A DNA stretch of 64,000 bases from Candidatus Parcubacteria bacterium (GTDB lineage Bacteria; Patescibacteria; Paceibacteria; UBA6257; HR35): positions 310,001 to 374,000 of the forward strand of contig BPJI01000001.1 in assembly GCA_026004535.1 (NCBI GenBank). The letters run 5' to 3'. Within the stretch, counting starts at the first letter, position 1. The number at the start of each line of letters is the position of its first letter. Positions 24,388 to 33,222 of this stretch are shown piece after piece. The notes under the pieces were generated by a model that was not told the DNA's origin, made no database searches, and was given only the letters and a program-made list of their open reading frames with translations. Made by a program: the position numbers and the translations under genes.

Positions 24388-26976
24388 ATGAACAAAAAAA
24401 TACTTTTATTTACTTTAGTTTTAGGAGGTTTATTGCTCAGTTTTTTCTTTCTCTCTTTCTTTAAATCTACTTCTGCTCAAGTTTGTCTTCCTCTTAATGG
24501 TTATCTTGTTTGGCCAGGAACATGGGAATCAGGCAGAATTCCTATGGCTTCAACACAACAATATACCTTATCAAGCTCTCCTTTTTATGTTTCTGGCAAT
24601 AATGTTGGTTTAGGAACAACCAATCCTGTCTATACTTTTCAAGTTAATGGAGATATTTCAGGAACAAGACTTTGTATTGGTAGTGATTGTCGTAATGTTT
24701 GGCCTGGTGGAGGAATTGCTGGTTCTGGTTCAGCTGGTCAAGTAGCTTTTTGGACAGGAACATCAAATATTTCAGGTGACAATGCTCTTTTTTGGGACAA
24801 TATTAATAAAAGATTAGGAATTGGAACAATATCACCTCAGACATCTTTGCATGTTGCTGGTAATATCACTGCTAATACTTTTTTAGGTACAATCAATGCA
24901 GCTAATATTTCTTCAGGACAATTTGGAGCAAATACAGGTGGAGGGAATTATAGTTTTCCTGGCAACGTCGGCATCGGGACGACGAATCCGACTGGAAAGC
25001 TACACGTCTATAATGGAAGTACAGAATTAATGAAAGTTGTATCTGATGTGGATGTAGTTGGCATCGTGGTAGGACCAGCTATTGGTGGAAGACATTTAAT
25101 AATTAATGATATTGCTCAAGCAAGATGGGCATTTGCAACTGGATATTATGATTTATCTATTCAAAATGATTATGGTGGAAGTTGGAATACTAGAATGATA
25201 ATAACAGAAGACGGCAACGTCGGCATCGGGACGACGGCGCCCGGGGCGAAGTTGGATGTTGCTGGAAATATAAGCATTAGTGGTGTAGCTGATCTGGGTT
25301 TGGATGCAGGTGATGTAGCTGGCATAGTACCTTGGTATAGAGATATTTTTGCTTTCAAGACCCCAACTAACTTTGAATATTGGGATGGCACATCGTGGGT
25401 AGCATTTACTCCTACAAATCCTCAAGGAATGACTGCATGGGGAGCTGGATCTACAATCATACCGGCAGCAAATAAAGATAAGTTCAGGTTTATAATAGAT
25501 ACTGGTAATAGCGTTGGGTTAAGGGCAAACTTTCTTGTAGTTAGGGCTAGTGATTGTTGCCCGGGAAGTACTTATAAGGTTGAAGTTGAAGGTAGTAACG
25601 ATCTAAGCACATGGAGTGGTGTTTTAACAAGTGGAAGCGGTTTTATGGGAGGCGCTCCAGACGCCCCAACAGTAATACCATTTTCAGGGGGCAACTATAG
25701 ATATGCTAGGATAACCTTTACCAAACTTTCAGGTACAAGCACAAATGCATTTAGTATTTATGAATTGCATTTATTTAACAATTGGTCACCAGCTTATGCC
25801 AATCTTCCAATAAAATGGGATACTAATGGCAACGTCGGCATCGGGACGACGGCGCCTTCTTATAAATTACATGTTCAAGGGGGAGATATTTATGCTTCCT
25901 CTTATGTAATAGGAGGGTTAGGATTATGTATTGGGTATGATTGTCGAACTTCATGGCCACAAGGATTAACTGGAAGTGGAAGCTCTAACGCAATTGCTGT
26001 TTGGACAGGAAGTACAAGTTTGGGATCATCTATTATTTCTCAATCAGCTGGTAGTGTTAATATAGGTGGATCACTTAGTGTTTCAGGTTCTATTTCAGGT
26101 AACAGCGTTAGTGTTTCAGGTTCTGTTTCAGGTAACAGTGTTAGTGGTAATACATTATGTATTGGGTCTGATTGTCGAACTTCATGGCCACAAGGATTAA
26201 CTGGGGGTGGAAGCTCTAACGCAATTGCTGTTTGGACAGGAAGTACAAGTTTGGGATCATCTATTATTTCTCAATCAGCTGGTAGTGTTAATATAGGTGG
26301 ATCACTTAGTGTTTCAGGTAGTGGTATTTATACTTCAGGATCTGTTAGTGCATCGGGCGCTGTTAGTGGCAGTATGTTATGTATTGGGTCTGATTGTCGA
26401 ACTTCATGGCCATCAGGATCAGGAGGATTAACTGGAAGTGGAAGCTCTACTGCAATTGCTGTTTGGACAGGAAGTACAAGTTTGGGATCATCTATTATTT
26501 CTCAATCAGCTGGTAGTGTTAATATAGGTGGATCACTTAGTGTTTCAGGTTCTATTTCAGGTAACAGCGTTAGTGTTTCAGGTTCTGTTTCAGGTAACAG
26601 TGTTAGTGGTAATACATTATGTATTGGGTCTGATTGTCGAACTTCATGGCCATCAGGATCAGGAGGATTAACTGGAAGTGGAAGCTCTAGTGCAATTGCT
26701 GTTTGGACAGGAAGTACAAGTTTGGGATCATCTATTATTTCTCAATCAGCTGGTAGTGTTAATATAAATGGGTCCCTTAGTGTTTCAAATTCTATTTCAG
26801 GTGGATCTATATGTATTGGATCTTCTTGCCGAAGTTCATGGCCCGTAGGATGTAGTTGGCAGGGTGTTAGTTGTAGTAATTATATTTATTTTAGTAACGG
26901 CAACGCTAGAGTGTGTATAGAGTGTCTTAATGGTGTTGTTACTAGTTTTTATATGGAGGGGGGAAGTCTGCCGTAG
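24388..26976 (+). CDS. secreted surface protein paralogue with discoidin-like domain and Ser/Gly repeats
   Basis: The first 195 or so residues equal those of the gene at 21354, nearly base for base. The rest differs: GNVGIGTT units written in GC-rich codons (24961, 25213, 25828), a galactose-binding/discoidin-like domain at about residues 345-475 (FLVVRASDCCPGSTYKVEVEG ... GGNYRYARITFTKLSG), then four long repeats with LCIGSDCRTSWP and AIAVWTGSTSLGSSIISQSA (about 510-815). It ends in a Cys-rich module (VGCSWQGVSCSNYIY ... CIECLNGVVTSFYMEGGS) and has no S74 domain. A G6 tract just before the stop would, with one more G, add a second such module up to 27128. It is probably exported and displayed on the cell surface. 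Confidence 0.78.
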   Translation: MNKKILLFTLVLGGLLLSFFFLSFFKSTSAQVCLPLNGYLVWPGTWESGRIPMASTQQYTLSSSPFYVSGNNVGLGTTNPVYTFQVNGDISGTRLCIGSDCRNVWPGGGIAGSGSAGQVAFWTGTSNISGDNALFWDNINKRLGIGTISPQTSLHVAGNITANTFLGTINAANISSGQFGANTGGGNYSFPGNVGIGTTNPTGKLHVYNGSTELMKVVSDVDVVGIVVGPAIGGRHLIINDIAQARWAFATGYYDLSIQNDYGGSWNTRMIITEDGNVGIGTTAPGAKLDVAGNISISGVADLGLDAGDVAGIVPWYRDIFAFKTPTNFEYWDGTSWVAFTPTNPQGMTAWGAGSTIIPAANKDKFRFIIDTGNSVGLRANFLVVRASDCCPGSTYKVEVEGSNDLSTWSGVLTSGSGFMGGAPDAPTVIPFSGGNYRYARITFTKLSGTSTNAFSIYELHLFNNWSPAYANLPIKWDTNGNVGIGTTAPSYKLHVQGGDIYASSYVIGGLGLCIGYDCRTSWPQGLTGSGSSNAIAVWTGSTSLGSSIISQSAGSVNIGGSLSVSGSISGNSVSVSGSVSGNSVSGNTLCIGSDCRTSWPQGLTGGGSSNAIAVWTGSTSLGSSIISQSAGSVNIGGSLSVSGSGIYTSGSVSASGAVSGSMLCIGSDCRTSWPSGSGGLTGSGSSTAIAVWTGSTSLGSSIISQSAGSVNIGGSLSVSGSISGNSVSVSGSVSGNSVSGNTLCIGSDCRTSWPSGSGGLTGSGSSSAIAVWTGSTSLGSSIISQSAGSVNINGSLSVSNSISGGSICIGSSCRSSWPVGCSWQGVSCSNYIYFSNGNARVCIECLNGVVTSFYMEGGSLP
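25985..26810 (+). repeat. four long imperfect repeats in the surface-protein gene
   Basis: Each copy has AGCTCTAACGCAATTGCTGT-like sequence encoding AIAVWTGSTSLG, then SVNIGGSLSVSGS, then LCIGSDCRTSWP. Long stretches are identical, so slippage or recombination between copies is likely. Confidence 0.85.
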
Positions 26977-27128
26977 GATGTAATTGGTATGGTGATCTGT
27001 GTAGTGTTGATCTTCATATTGATACTAATCCTAATGGTCCCGGTGGTGGTTTTAATATTAGAACATGTTTAGTTTGTAACCTTGGTCAAATTACGGATAT
27101 TTTTATGGAGGGGGGAAGTGAAAATTAA
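26955..27128 (+). other. out-of-frame second Cys module after a G6 tract
   Basis: After the stop at 26976 a second copy of the end module reads, in the other frame, VGCNWYGDLCSVDLHI ... TCLVCNLGQITDIFMEGGSEN, split here by a variable part. It stops at 27128. Inserting one G in the tract at about 26957-26962 joins the two frames. The second module has its own G6 tract. Confidence 0.7.
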
Positions 27129-27384
27129 TATTTAAATAAATTATTAAAATCATAAAAAATTTATATTTATAAAAAATCGCGATCTTTCTTTATTGTTTAT
27201 AAGTTTCAAAAAATTTTAAAACAGCAATTTAATTAATTCTTTTTTATAAGATAAATTTTAATATTTTATTGTGATTTTTAAACAAATTTTCGGATTATTG
27301 GTTTTGTATATTATAATTATTTTTGTGAAAAATTTTTATTATTATTTTTTTGTTATTTATTATAATTTTGTTTTTTAGGTTAAA
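27129..27384. other. AT-rich spacer without a gene
   Basis: No reading frame or RNA gene is visible. The end holds TATTATAAT-like promoter sequence about 20 bp before the pseudopilin ATG. Confidence 0.5.
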
Positions 27385-27819
27385 ATGAAAGCTTTTACTT
27401 TAACCGAAGTTTTAATTGTTTTTATTATTATTGGTTTTATTATTGGTTTTTCTTCTTATATTCATTCAAAATTTTCTCGAAGCACCTTAATAATTGATGA
27501 ATCAGCCAGTTTAGTTGTTAATGTTTTAAATTTAGCCAGACAGAAAGCAATTATTGGTGAAGAAAATGCTAATTGGGGAGTTTGGTTGATTAATACTTCA
27601 ACTCAAGATTATTTTTATTTATTTAGAGGAACAACGAGTAATTTAAAAGAAAGATATGAACTGCCTCAACAAGTGAGTTTTTTTGATTTTAGTGATAGGA
27701 CAATAATTTTTCAAAAATTAACAGGTGAAACAATCTCAACCACAATTAAGATTGGCTTTTCGCCAAGTTTTTATAAATTAATTAGGGTTTCAACTTCGGG
27801 GAGTATTATTGTTGAATAA
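27385..27819 (+). CDS. type II/IV pseudopilin (GspH-like)
   Basis: A minor pilin candidate: a very short leader MKA, then FTLTEVLIVFIIIGFIIGF with the Glu at mature position 5, and a body of about 120 residues with alternating strands (WGVWLINTSTQDYFYLF; IKIGFSPSFYKLIRVSTSGSI), similar to GspH/FimT minor pseudopilins. It would be cut by prepilin peptidase and built into the pilus tip. It precedes the membrane protein, pilB and pilC in the same direction, with a CCGGAT array between, and is probably part of the same system. Confidence 0.75.
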   Translation: MKAFTLTEVLIVFIIIGFIIGFSSYIHSKFSRSTLIIDESASLVVNVLNLARQKAIIGEENANWGVWLINTSTQDYFYLFRGTTSNLKERYELPQQVSFFDFSDRTIIFQKLTGETISTTIKIGFSPSFYKLIRVSTSGSIIVE

Positions 27820-27838
27820 ATCGCTGAGAGCATTATTT

Positions 27839-28137
27839 TACCCGGATAAATACCGGATTATTTTACCCGGATAACCAACCGGATAATGTTTACCCGGATG
27901 AATACCGGATATTAAAATATCTACCCGGATAGTCAACCTGATAGATCACCCGGATTATTACTGTATAAATCTGGTTTAAATCCGGGTAGTTATATCAGGT
28001 TAATATCCGGGGGATTATATCTGATTTAAATCCAGGTAACTTATCCGGTCATAATCCGGGTATTTGTATCCGCTTTGGATCAGGGTAGCTTATCCGGTTT
28101 AAATCCGGGTGCTATTATCCGGTTAATATCCGGGTAA
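27839..28137. repeat. CCGGAT two-armed repeat array upstream of the pilus block
   Basis: Left arm to about 27960 in CCGGAT orientation; right arm from about 27985 in ATCCGG orientation, with several decayed units (ATCTGATT, ATCCAGG, ATCCGCT). It fills the gap of about 370 bp between the pseudopilin and the next gene. Confidence 0.88.
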
Positions 28138-28180
28138 TTATATTTTCTCCTGCTGTCCGCGGTGAATAATTCTTCCGTGT

Positions 28181-28186
28181 TATAAT
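28181..28186 (+). promoter_or_regulatory. -10 box of the pilus operon
   Basis: TATAAT ends seven bases before the ATG at 28194, again a leaderless arrangement. Confidence 0.5.
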
Positions 28187-28193
28187 TTTAATT

Positions 28194-28829
28194 ATGTTTT
28201 ATTTACAAAAGGTTTCCCAATTTTTGCAATATGACATTTATTTTTTTATTTCTCTTTTCTTTTTAGTTATCACCACAATTTTAAAATTTAAGACGTACGA
28301 CGTCTTAAAATTGATTAGGATATTGATGGTAGTAACGATTTTAGTCTTTATTTTATGGTCAGGCTTTTTAAGTTATAAACAATATTTGGTTTGGAAAGAT
28401 CACCCTTTATCTAAATATCTTTTGCCCCCTTATCAAGAAATAAATTATTATCTAAATTATGCCTATTTTCATTTTTGGCGAGATTTTTTTTATCGTTTAA
28501 TTGGTGTTTTGATTATTTTTTTACTGATGAAATTTATAAGTTTTGTTTTTAAAAGAGATGTTTTTTATGAAGAAGAAAAAATTTTTGTTCCTTATCTTTC
28601 TTTATTTTTCTTTTTTCCTTACAATCTAATGTTTTTCTTTTTAGGCCTTTTTATGTTAAACTTAATAATAGTAATTTCAGCTTTCAGGGGTCAGGGATCA
28701 GGTGTCAAGTTTCAGGTGTCAGAGACGAGGTTTTCTTTTAAAGATTATTGGATTTGGCTGGCTTGGTTGATATTAATTCTAGCACCACTAATTTTTAATA
28801 ATTATAAGTTTTTACAATATAAACCTTAA
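28194..28829 (+). CDS. multi-pass membrane protein of the pilus block, with two in-frame repeat insertions
   Basis: I do not recognise the family. About five or six hydrophobic segments are visible (residues about 14-32, 40-58, 95-115, 135-160, 188-203). Bases 28287-28309 are a palindrome encoding FKTYDVLK; the same KTYDVL appears in the ROK kinase at 59911. Bases about 28680-28730 carry the intergenic word TCAGGGATCAGGTGTCAAG and encode AFRGQGSGVKFQVSE between two helices. Both insertions are in frame and outside membrane helices or in a loop. The stop overlaps the pilB ATG, so it is probably translated with pilB and may be a pilus assembly platform component. Confidence 0.6.
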   Translation: MFYLQKVSQFLQYDIYFFISLFFLVITTILKFKTYDVLKLIRILMVVTILVFILWSGFLSYKQYLVWKDHPLSKYLLPPYQEINYYLNYAYFHFWRDFFYRLIGVLIIFLLMKFISFVFKRDVFYEEEKIFVPYLSLFFFFPYNLMFFFLGLFMLNLIIVISAFRGQGSGVKFQVSETRFSFKDYWIWLAWLILILAPLIFNNYKFLQYKP

Positions 28830-30526
28830 TGATTTTACCAGAAGAGGAAATAAAAAATATTTTAATAAAAAGAGGGTTGATTGATGAAACTGTTTGGGAA
28901 GAAGCAAAAAAAGATGCCGAGAAATTAAATTTAACGACTATTGAAATTCTAATTAATCGTAAGATCATTGACCTAGAATTTTTTTACAACGTTTTAGCCG
29001 AAGAACTAAAAGTCCAACGAGCTCCACTTAAAGGAGTAAATATTCAGCCATCTGTTTTAGCTTTGGTTCCTGAGAAGATTGCCTTTGAAAAAAAACTAAT
29101 CCCTTTCGCTTTAGAGAATAATATTTTAAAAGTTGCTATGGTGAATCCTCTTGATATCGAGACAATTAATATTTTAGAGGAAATCGCTAGTCATCAAATA
29201 GAGCCTTATCTAGCCACACCTCAAGAAATCCAATATGCTCTAGTTAATTATCAAAAACTCTATAAGGAAGAATATGAAAGATTGCTTAAGTCAGAAATTC
29301 CTCAGGTTACTACTTTAGCAACTGAAACCAATGTTGTTCGTTTAGTTGATAATATTTTGGGTTACGCAATTAGTACTAATGCTTCAGATATTCATATTGA
29401 AGCCTTGGAAGAAGAAACTCTAATTCGTTTTCGAATTGATGGTATTTTAAGAGAGATGATGAAATTGCCTAAAAGTTTGTTAGATCCGATTATTGCTAGA
29501 ATTAAGGTTTTAAGTAATTTGCCTTTAGATGAACATTTTCGACCTTTAGATGGAAGATTTAAAGCTAAGGTTGGTGATTTTGAATTTGATATGAGGGTAG
29601 CAATTATGCCAACAATTTATGGCGAGAAGGCTGTTTTAAGGGTTTTGGCTGGGGCAATCAAGCCAACATCTTTAGAAGAATTGGGGGTAAATGAAGAAAT
29701 TGAAAAAATAATTATGGCAGCAATCAGAAAAACTTTCGGGATGATTTTGGTTACTGGTCCGACCGGAAGTGGTAAAACAACAACTTTATATACTATTATC
29801 AATATCTTAAATAATCCAGGAGTTAATATAGTTACGATTGAAGATCCAGTTGAATACGCCATTCCAAGAGTTAATCAAACCCAGGTTAATTTAAAAGTTG
29901 ATTTGAATTTTGCCACTGCTTTAAGAGCATTTTTAAGGCAGGACCCAGATATTATAATGGTTGGCGAAATTAGAGATAATGAAACTGCTGAAGTTGCGGC
30001 TAATGCTGCTCTAACTGGTCATTTGGTTCTTTCGACTTTGCACACCAATGATGCACCAACTGCTGTCCCGAGATTGGTTGAATTAGGGGTACTTCCTTAT
30101 TTAGTTGCTGATAGTGTTATTTTGACAATGGCTCAAAGATTAGTCAGAAAAATTTGTCTTAATTGCATAGTTTCTGAAGAAATAACTCCAGCTCAAAAGC
30201 AAATAATTTTAGAGCAATTAAGATACTTAAAAATTCCTGAAGAAGAAATTAGAGCTTACGAAGAAAGATTGCCCCAGTTTATTTATCGAGGCAAGGGTTG
30301 TTCAATTTGTGGCAATACTGGTTATGTAGGTCGAACTGGTATATTTGAAGCAATGATGATGAACGATGAATTAAAATATATGATTGCCAGCAGAGAATTA
30401 AATTCAGAAAAAATAAAACAAATTGCCAGAAAGTCTGGTTATCGAACAATGTTTGAAGATGCTTTAGATAAAATTTCTGTCGGTATAACAACAATTGAGG
30501 AAGCATTAAGAGTTATTAGGGAATAA
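28829..30526 (+). CDS. pilB: type IV pilus assembly ATPase
   Basis: The extension motor that polymerises pilin. The N-terminal domain (about residues 1-145) is of the GspE_N/MshEN type. The ATPase domain has Walker A GPTGSGKTT at about 310, the Asp box (TIEDPVEYA, about 336-344), Walker B (IIMVGEIRDNETAE, about 374) and the His box (HLVLSTLHTNDA). A zinc-binding tetracysteine site is present as CLNC (about 445) and CSICG (about 491), followed by GRTGIFEAM. Length 565 is standard. The start overlaps the upstream membrane protein by one base and pilC follows after 9 bp. Confidence 0.95.
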   Translation: MILPEEEIKNILIKRGLIDETVWEEAKKDAEKLNLTTIEILINRKIIDLEFFYNVLAEELKVQRAPLKGVNIQPSVLALVPEKIAFEKKLIPFALENNILKVAMVNPLDIETINILEEIASHQIEPYLATPQEIQYALVNYQKLYKEEYERLLKSEIPQVTTLATETNVVRLVDNILGYAISTNASDIHIEALEEETLIRFRIDGILREMMKLPKSLLDPIIARIKVLSNLPLDEHFRPLDGRFKAKVGDFEFDMRVAIMPTIYGEKAVLRVLAGAIKPTSLEELGVNEEIEKIIMAAIRKTFGMILVTGPTGSGKTTTLYTIINILNNPGVNIVTIEDPVEYAIPRVNQTQVNLKVDLNFATALRAFLRQDPDIIMVGEIRDNETAEVAANAALTGHLVLSTLHTNDAPTAVPRLVELGVLPYLVADSVILTMAQRLVRKICLNCIVSEEITPAQKQIILEQLRYLKIPEEEIRAYEERLPQFIYRGKGCSICGNTGYVGRTGIFEAMMMNDELKYMIASRELNSEKIKQIARKSGYRTMFEDALDKISVGITTIEEALRVIRE

Positions 30527-30535
30527 GAGATTAAA

Positions 30536-31783
30536 ATGACTGTTTATCATTATAAAGCTTATGATTATAAAGGTAAGTTACATACTGGTAATTTATTTGT
30601 TCCATCCGAAGAAGAAGCAATTGCTTTTTTGCTGAGAAATAATTTGACACCAATTGAAGTTAAATTAGTGCCACAAAGTCTGTTTAGGCAGTTTTTATTA
30701 AAATTATTTTTTCGTATAACTTTTTCTCAAAAATTATATTTACTCAGAAGCTTATATTTAATTTTAAAATCAGGGCTTACCTTAGATAAGGGTTTAGAGG
30801 TTTTAATCAGAGAAGCAAAGGGTGGAGTCAAAGATTTTCTTTTTTATTTAGATTACAATTTGCAAAGAGGTGAGCCAGTTTATCGAACTTTTGCTGCTTT
30901 CCCTCAATTTTTTTCTCAAGTTGAAGTTGAGACGATTAGGGCTGGTGAGATTTCTGGTAATTTAGTTGGTAACTTAGAGAAATTGGCCGAAAATTTAGAA
31001 AGGCAAAGAGAGATTAAAAATGAAATAATTTCTAATATTATCTATCCAGCCATTGTTTTGGGTTTAGCTTTTGGTGTTATTATTCTTTTGATCACCTTTG
31101 TTATGCCACGAATTAGTGTTTTACTTACTCAATTAACATCAAAACCTCCTTTGCTTACCCGCATTTTAATTGGCGCCAGTACCTTTGTTAATAATAATCT
31201 TTCTTTAGTTACTACAATATTGATTTTAATTATTTTGACTTTTATTTTTGTGGTTTCGCTCAAAAAAACTCGAAAAATATTATTTAAATTTTTAATAAGA
31301 CTTCCGGTTCTATCTAATCTTTATTATGCCTTAGCTTTGAGTCAATCATTTTTTATTTTAAGATCTTTATTGAGTTCTGGTTTAAATCTAACTCAATCTT
31401 TAAAATTGGCTGCTGATGCTAGTTTTCATCCATATATTCGCGAAAGTTTTTATGATGTTGAAAAAGAATTAAGGGCAGGGAAAAAATTAGGTGATGCCCT
31501 TTTGTTACAGGAAAAAATTCCTGTTTTTGTCAGTAGTATTTTAAGTGTTGCTTCAGAAGCTGGATTTTTGGAAGAAACATTAAGAATAATGGAAAATTAT
31601 TATCTAGAAGAATTTCGAGCAACAGTTAGAAACTTTTTGAATTTACTTCAGCCAGCACTTTTAATTTTTGTCGGCGGTATTGTTGGTTTTGTGGCGATTG
31701 CTGTTTTGGTTCCTATTTATCAACAAATTTCTCAACAGCTTCAGTTTCAAGAAGGTCGCGGTCAAATACCCGGAGAATTATAA
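30536..31783 (+). CDS. pilC: type IV pilus inner-membrane platform protein
   Basis: The GspF/PilC platform that couples the ATPase to pilin. Two copies of the GspF domain are visible: residues about 65-190 (LRSLYLILKSGLTLDKGLEVL ... ETIRAGEISGNL) and about 265-390 (ILRSLLSSGLNLTQSLKLAA ... VASEAGFLEE), each followed by a membrane helix (about 172-192, 222-242, 378-400). The N-terminus VYHYKAYDYKGKLHTGNL is the usual short cytoplasmic entry. Its last base is the first base of the lysS ATG, so the pilus block runs straight into translation genes. Confidence 0.93.
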   Translation: MTVYHYKAYDYKGKLHTGNLFVPSEEEAIAFLLRNNLTPIEVKLVPQSLFRQFLLKLFFRITFSQKLYLLRSLYLILKSGLTLDKGLEVLIREAKGGVKDFLFYLDYNLQRGEPVYRTFAAFPQFFSQVEVETIRAGEISGNLVGNLEKLAENLERQREIKNEIISNIIYPAIVLGLAFGVIILLITFVMPRISVLLTQLTSKPPLLTRILIGASTFVNNNLSLVTTILILIILTFIFVVSLKKTRKILFKFLIRLPVLSNLYYALALSQSFFILRSLLSSGLNLTQSLKLAADASFHPYIRESFYDVEKELRAGKKLGDALLLQEKIPVFVSSILSVASEAGFLEETLRIMENYYLEEFRATVRNFLNLLQPALLIFVGGIVGFVAIAVLVPIYQQISQQLQFQEGRGQIPGEL

Positions 31784-33192
31784 TGAATTTTTATCCTGAA
31801 AAAGTTCCAGCCAAAACTAATATTGATTTTTTTATCAATAATTTTTCTAAATTTTTAAAAAATAAAAAAAGGGTTTGGCTAATTGGTCGAATAATGGCTG
31901 TCCGTGAGCATGGAAAAATAACTTTCTTAAAACTTCAGGATTTTTATGGTTCAATTCAGATTATTTTAAAAGAAAATGCCGTTAAAGATTATCAAGGGTT
32001 TTTGGATTTAGTTAAAATTGGCGATTTTTTTGCCTTTTATGGTTACGCTTTTTTGCCTCGGACTAAAGAGAAAAGTTTGTTAGCGGAAAAGTGGCTTTTA
32101 GCAGCAAAATCAATTAAAAATTTTCCTAAAGAATACTACAAAGTCAGAGACGAAGAACTTTTGGTGCGCGAACCATATTTAAAAACAATTTTTTATCCTG
32201 AAGAAAAAGAAACTTTTTATTTAAGATTTAAATTGATTGAGGAATTAAGAAAAATTTTATGGAGCGAAGGATTTTTAGAAGTTGAAACTCCAATTTTACA
32301 AACTCATTATGGTGGTGCTTTGGCTCGTCCGTTTGTGACTTATTTAGAGGCAATGAAAGAGCCATTGTATTTAAGAATTGCTCCAGAGATTTATTTGAAG
32401 AAAATGTTAGTTGGTGGTTTTGAGAAAATTTTTGAAATTGGCAAAGATTTCAGAAATGAAGGGATCGATAAAGAACATAATCCTGAATTTACAATGATGG
32501 AACTTTATTGGGCTTATCAAGATAGGGAAGGCTTGATGAAGTTTACTGAAAGAATTATTAAAGAGCTAGTGAAAAGATATAAAAGTTTAAAAGGTGAAAA
32601 GGGTTTGAAAATTATTTTTCAAGATAAAGTAATTGATTTGAGTAAAAAATGGCAAGCTTATAAATACATTGAGCTTTTAAAAAAGGAAACTGGTTTAGAT
32701 TATTTTGGAAATAGTTTAGATGACTTTTTGAAATTAGCCAAGGAGAAAAATATTGAATTTAATCCCAAAATAATTACTAAAGGTAAAATTGTTGATGAAA
32801 TTTTTAAGAAATTAATTCGACCAAAATTAATTCAGCCAACATTTTTAATTGATCATCCTAAAGAGATTTCTCCTTTGGCTAAATCACACCCAGACGATCC
32901 GAGGTTGACTTTAAGATTTCAAATTTATTTAGCTGGTTTTGAAATTGCTAACGCTTTTGCCGAATTAAATGATCCTGTTGATCAAAAACAAAGATTTGAA
33001 GAATCAGTTAAGGAATTAAAAAAAGGAGATGTTGAAGCTCACCCCTATGATGAGACTTTTATTTCTGCTTTAGAATATGGTATGCCTCCAACTGCTGGTT
33101 TAGGCATAGGCATTGACAGACTTTTGACAATAATTTTAAATAAAAGATCAATTCAGGATATAATCTATTTTCCATTCGTCAAGAGAAAATAA
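31783..33192 (+). CDS. lysS: lysyl-tRNA synthetase, class II
   Basis: Charges tRNA-Lys. Residues about 30-115 form the OB-fold (RVWLIGRIMAVREHGKITFL). Core motifs: EVETPILQTHYGGALARPF, KDFRNEGIDKEHNPEFTMME (motif 2) and GLGIGIDRLLTII (motif 3). The length of 469 is normal for the class II form. The Lys-binding residues in AGFEIANAFAELNDP are conserved. It is translated directly after pilC with one base of overlap. tRNA-Lys(CTT) lies at 55.5 kb. Confidence 0.95.
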   Translation: MNFYPEKVPAKTNIDFFINNFSKFLKNKKRVWLIGRIMAVREHGKITFLKLQDFYGSIQIILKENAVKDYQGFLDLVKIGDFFAFYGYAFLPRTKEKSLLAEKWLLAAKSIKNFPKEYYKVRDEELLVREPYLKTIFYPEEKETFYLRFKLIEELRKILWSEGFLEVETPILQTHYGGALARPFVTYLEAMKEPLYLRIAPEIYLKKMLVGGFEKIFEIGKDFRNEGIDKEHNPEFTMMELYWAYQDREGLMKFTERIIKELVKRYKSLKGEKGLKIIFQDKVIDLSKKWQAYKYIELLKKETGLDYFGNSLDDFLKLAKEKNIEFNPKIITKGKIVDEIFKKLIRPKLIQPTFLIDHPKEISPLAKSHPDDPRLTLRFQIYLAGFEIANAFAELNDPVDQKQRFEESVKELKKGDVEAHPYDETFISALEYGMPPTAGLGIGIDRLLTIILNKRSIQDIIYFPFVKRK

Positions 33193-33222
33193 AAGTAAAA
33201 ATTATAATAAAATTAAAATTAG

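Noticed and set aside
21354..27128. Diversity-generating retroelement or prophage tail locus
   Set aside because: No reverse transcriptase, template repeat, capsid, terminase or integrase is present. S74 and GNVGIGTT proteins occur widely as cell-surface proteins in CPR genomes.
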